From Nocardia cerradoensis NBRC 101014 (GTDB taxonomy: Bacteria > Actinomycetota > Actinomycetes > Mycobacteriales > Mycobacteriaceae), in assembly GCF_000308535.1 (NCBI RefSeq), contig NZ_BAFW01000051.1:1-33161 (forward strand): DNA of 33,161 nt. The letters run 5' to 3'. The notes beneath the pieces are model-generated. The model ran no database searches. It saw only the letters and a program-made list of their open reading frames with translations, and was not told the origin of the DNA. The position numbers and the translations under genes are program-made. Positions 32,627-33,161 of this stretch are shown here, piece by piece. The stretch's first letter is position 1. Every line of letters begins with the position of its first letter.

Positions 32627-32995
32627 ATGATTTCCTTCAATGGCGATATCAAGATCGCGGACAACCGAGTTGTCCGAGACGCGTTTGCAGATTGGCTAGG
32701 AACTAATAACACAAGCGTTAAGGAGCGGATGTCCGGTTTTGAATTAACCTACGAAGACGAAGGTACTTATGTCTTCTGCTATGAGGCGACGGTGCCGGCT
32801 GGAGTGAACCCGTTCTATCTGTTCGAGGGTTCCCTCGAATGTGTCGAGTCGGATTCGATAGAGAAATTGAAGGCGCTGATTCGAGTCTGCGTCGGAAAAG
32901 ATCTCGAGTGCATCATCGACTATACGCCGGTCGATGATGAGGGTGATCCGGTAGGAGAGGAAGTGACTATCAGCAGAATGGATATCTCTACATAA
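32627..32995 (+). CDS. Acidic small protein, immunity-like (122 aa)
   Basis: 122 residues, strongly acidic, with alternating strands (SGFELTYEDEGTYVFCYEATV, LECIIDYTPVDDEGDPVGEE). ATG 32627 is chosen over upstream in-frame ATGs (32594, 32597, 32615) because AGGAG lies four bases before it. The DNA is visibly less GC-rich than the rest of the window and uses codons such as AAT, ATA, TTA and AAA, unlike its neighbours, which suggests recent transfer. Family not recognised; small, acidic and strand-rich is common for immunity proteins. Its TAA overlaps the ATG of repeat R3 (TAATG), and it converges with the partial frame at the right edge. Confidence 0.65.
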   Translation: MISFNGDIKIADNRVVRDAFADWLGTNNTSVKERMSGFELTYEDEGTYVFCYEATVPAGVNPFYLFEGSLECVESDSIEKLKALIRVCVGKDLECIIDYTPVDDEGDPVGEEVTISRMDIST

Positions 32996-33161
32996 TGCCG
33001 CGGACAGCGTTGACCGAACCGGCCAGCGCGGCGCGGCGGAAGGTCAACTGGCCGAGCAGGTTCGAGGTCCGCCGACCCTGCCATCGAGTGTCCAAGTAGT
33101 CGAGTTCACTGCGACATTCTGCGACGCTGCCACCATCGTGCGCTCGTACGATGCGAAACTT
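32988..33161 (-). CDS. C-terminal fragment of an unknown protein at the right edge
   Basis: The last 57 codons of a leftward frame that enters from the right edge and ends with TAG at 32988-32990. It reads in part SVAECRSELDYLDTRWQGRR and ends LGQLTFRRAALAGSVNAVRGIM; third positions are GC-rich. The last ~15 residues are encoded within repeat R3, and related tails are encoded by R1 and R2. It could be the 3' end of the parent gene of the repeat family, possibly a toxin, but no family can be named from this piece. Its end overlaps the converging acidic-protein gene by eight bases. Confidence 0.4.
   Translation of the reverse strand, partial: KFRIVRAHDGGSVAECRSELDYLDTRWQGRRTSNLLGQLTFRRAALAGSVNAVRGIM
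32995..33043. repeat. Repeat R3 of the ~50-bp family
   Basis: Begins ATGCCGCGGACAGCGTTG and continues ACCGAACCGGCCAGCGCG, the latter shared with R2 except two bases. It forms the end of the partial minus-strand frame at the right edge and directly follows the acidic-protein gene on the plus strand. Confidence 0.6.

Noticed and set aside
1..33161. tRNA, rRNA or riboswitch genes
   Set aside because: No cloverleaf, ribosomal or riboswitch-like conserved sequence was recognised on either strand by eye.

Overview
The window comes from a high-GC actinomycete, most likely Nocardia or a close relative in the Mycobacteriales. The evidence is very GC-rich codon use, a near-textbook FadE5-type acyl-CoA dehydrogenase, GTG/TTG starts, candidate leaderless promoters, an EthA-like flavin monooxygenase and many TetR/MarR/AraC/PucR regulators. 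This is inferred from sequence character only; no database search was possible.

Left flank (1-7.8 kb): the start of a probable TrmO-type tRNA methyltransferase runs off the edge. It is followed by an AraC regulator with a 21-bp-spaced direct repeat in its promoter, a MarR regulator divergent from an Old-Yellow-Enzyme reductase, an acyl-CoA ligase divergent from a PucR regulator, and fadE5.

Centre (7.8-26 kb), the main interest: about sixteen genes in four transcription units look like one regulon. Unit A (leftward from 13.1 kb) carries a PhyH-type Fe(II)/2-oxoglutarate dioxygenase, a class-III aminotransferase, a membrane protein and an MFS transporter, perhaps also a secreted protein. Unit B (leftward from 22.7 kb) is tightly packed, with overlapping stops and starts: an SCP2-like protein, a glutamine-synthetase-like ligase, aldehyde dehydrogenase, Zn alcohol dehydrogenase, a class-I glutamine-amidotransferase-fold (PuuD-like) hydrolase, an EthA-like Baeyer-Villiger monooxygenase and an acyl-CoA synthetase. 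Unit C is two small leftward genes (24.5-23.9 kb), one a likely zinc-binding protein. Unit D is a rightward 2,4-diaminopentanoate/amine-dehydrogenase-like gene (24.8 kb). A hormone-sensitive-lipase-type hydrolase diverges from unit B, and a TetR regulator diverges from unit A. The upstream regions of A, B, C and D all carry tandem 13-bp repeats of the form TCAnnTGAnnnnn, and a degenerate copy precedes the TetR gene. Ligase, aldehyde dehydrogenase and amidase match PuuA, PuuC and PuuD of the gamma-glutamylated amine (putrescine/isopropylamine type) pathways. I infer an inducible pathway for an unknown amine or amino alcohol: import, gamma-glutamylation, oxidation, deglutamylation and CoA activation.

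Right flank (26-33.2 kb): a TetR regulator diverges from a beta-lactamase-fold hydrolase across a clear 25-bp palindrome. Small lineage-type hypothetical genes follow, then a degraded accessory region from about 29.3 kb: an IS481-type transposase scrap, a gene broken by an in-frame TAG, a barstar-like immunity gene, a further small gene, a frameshifted gene, and three copies of a ~50-bp repeat. This looks like a decaying immunity-gene array of the polymorphic-toxin kind.
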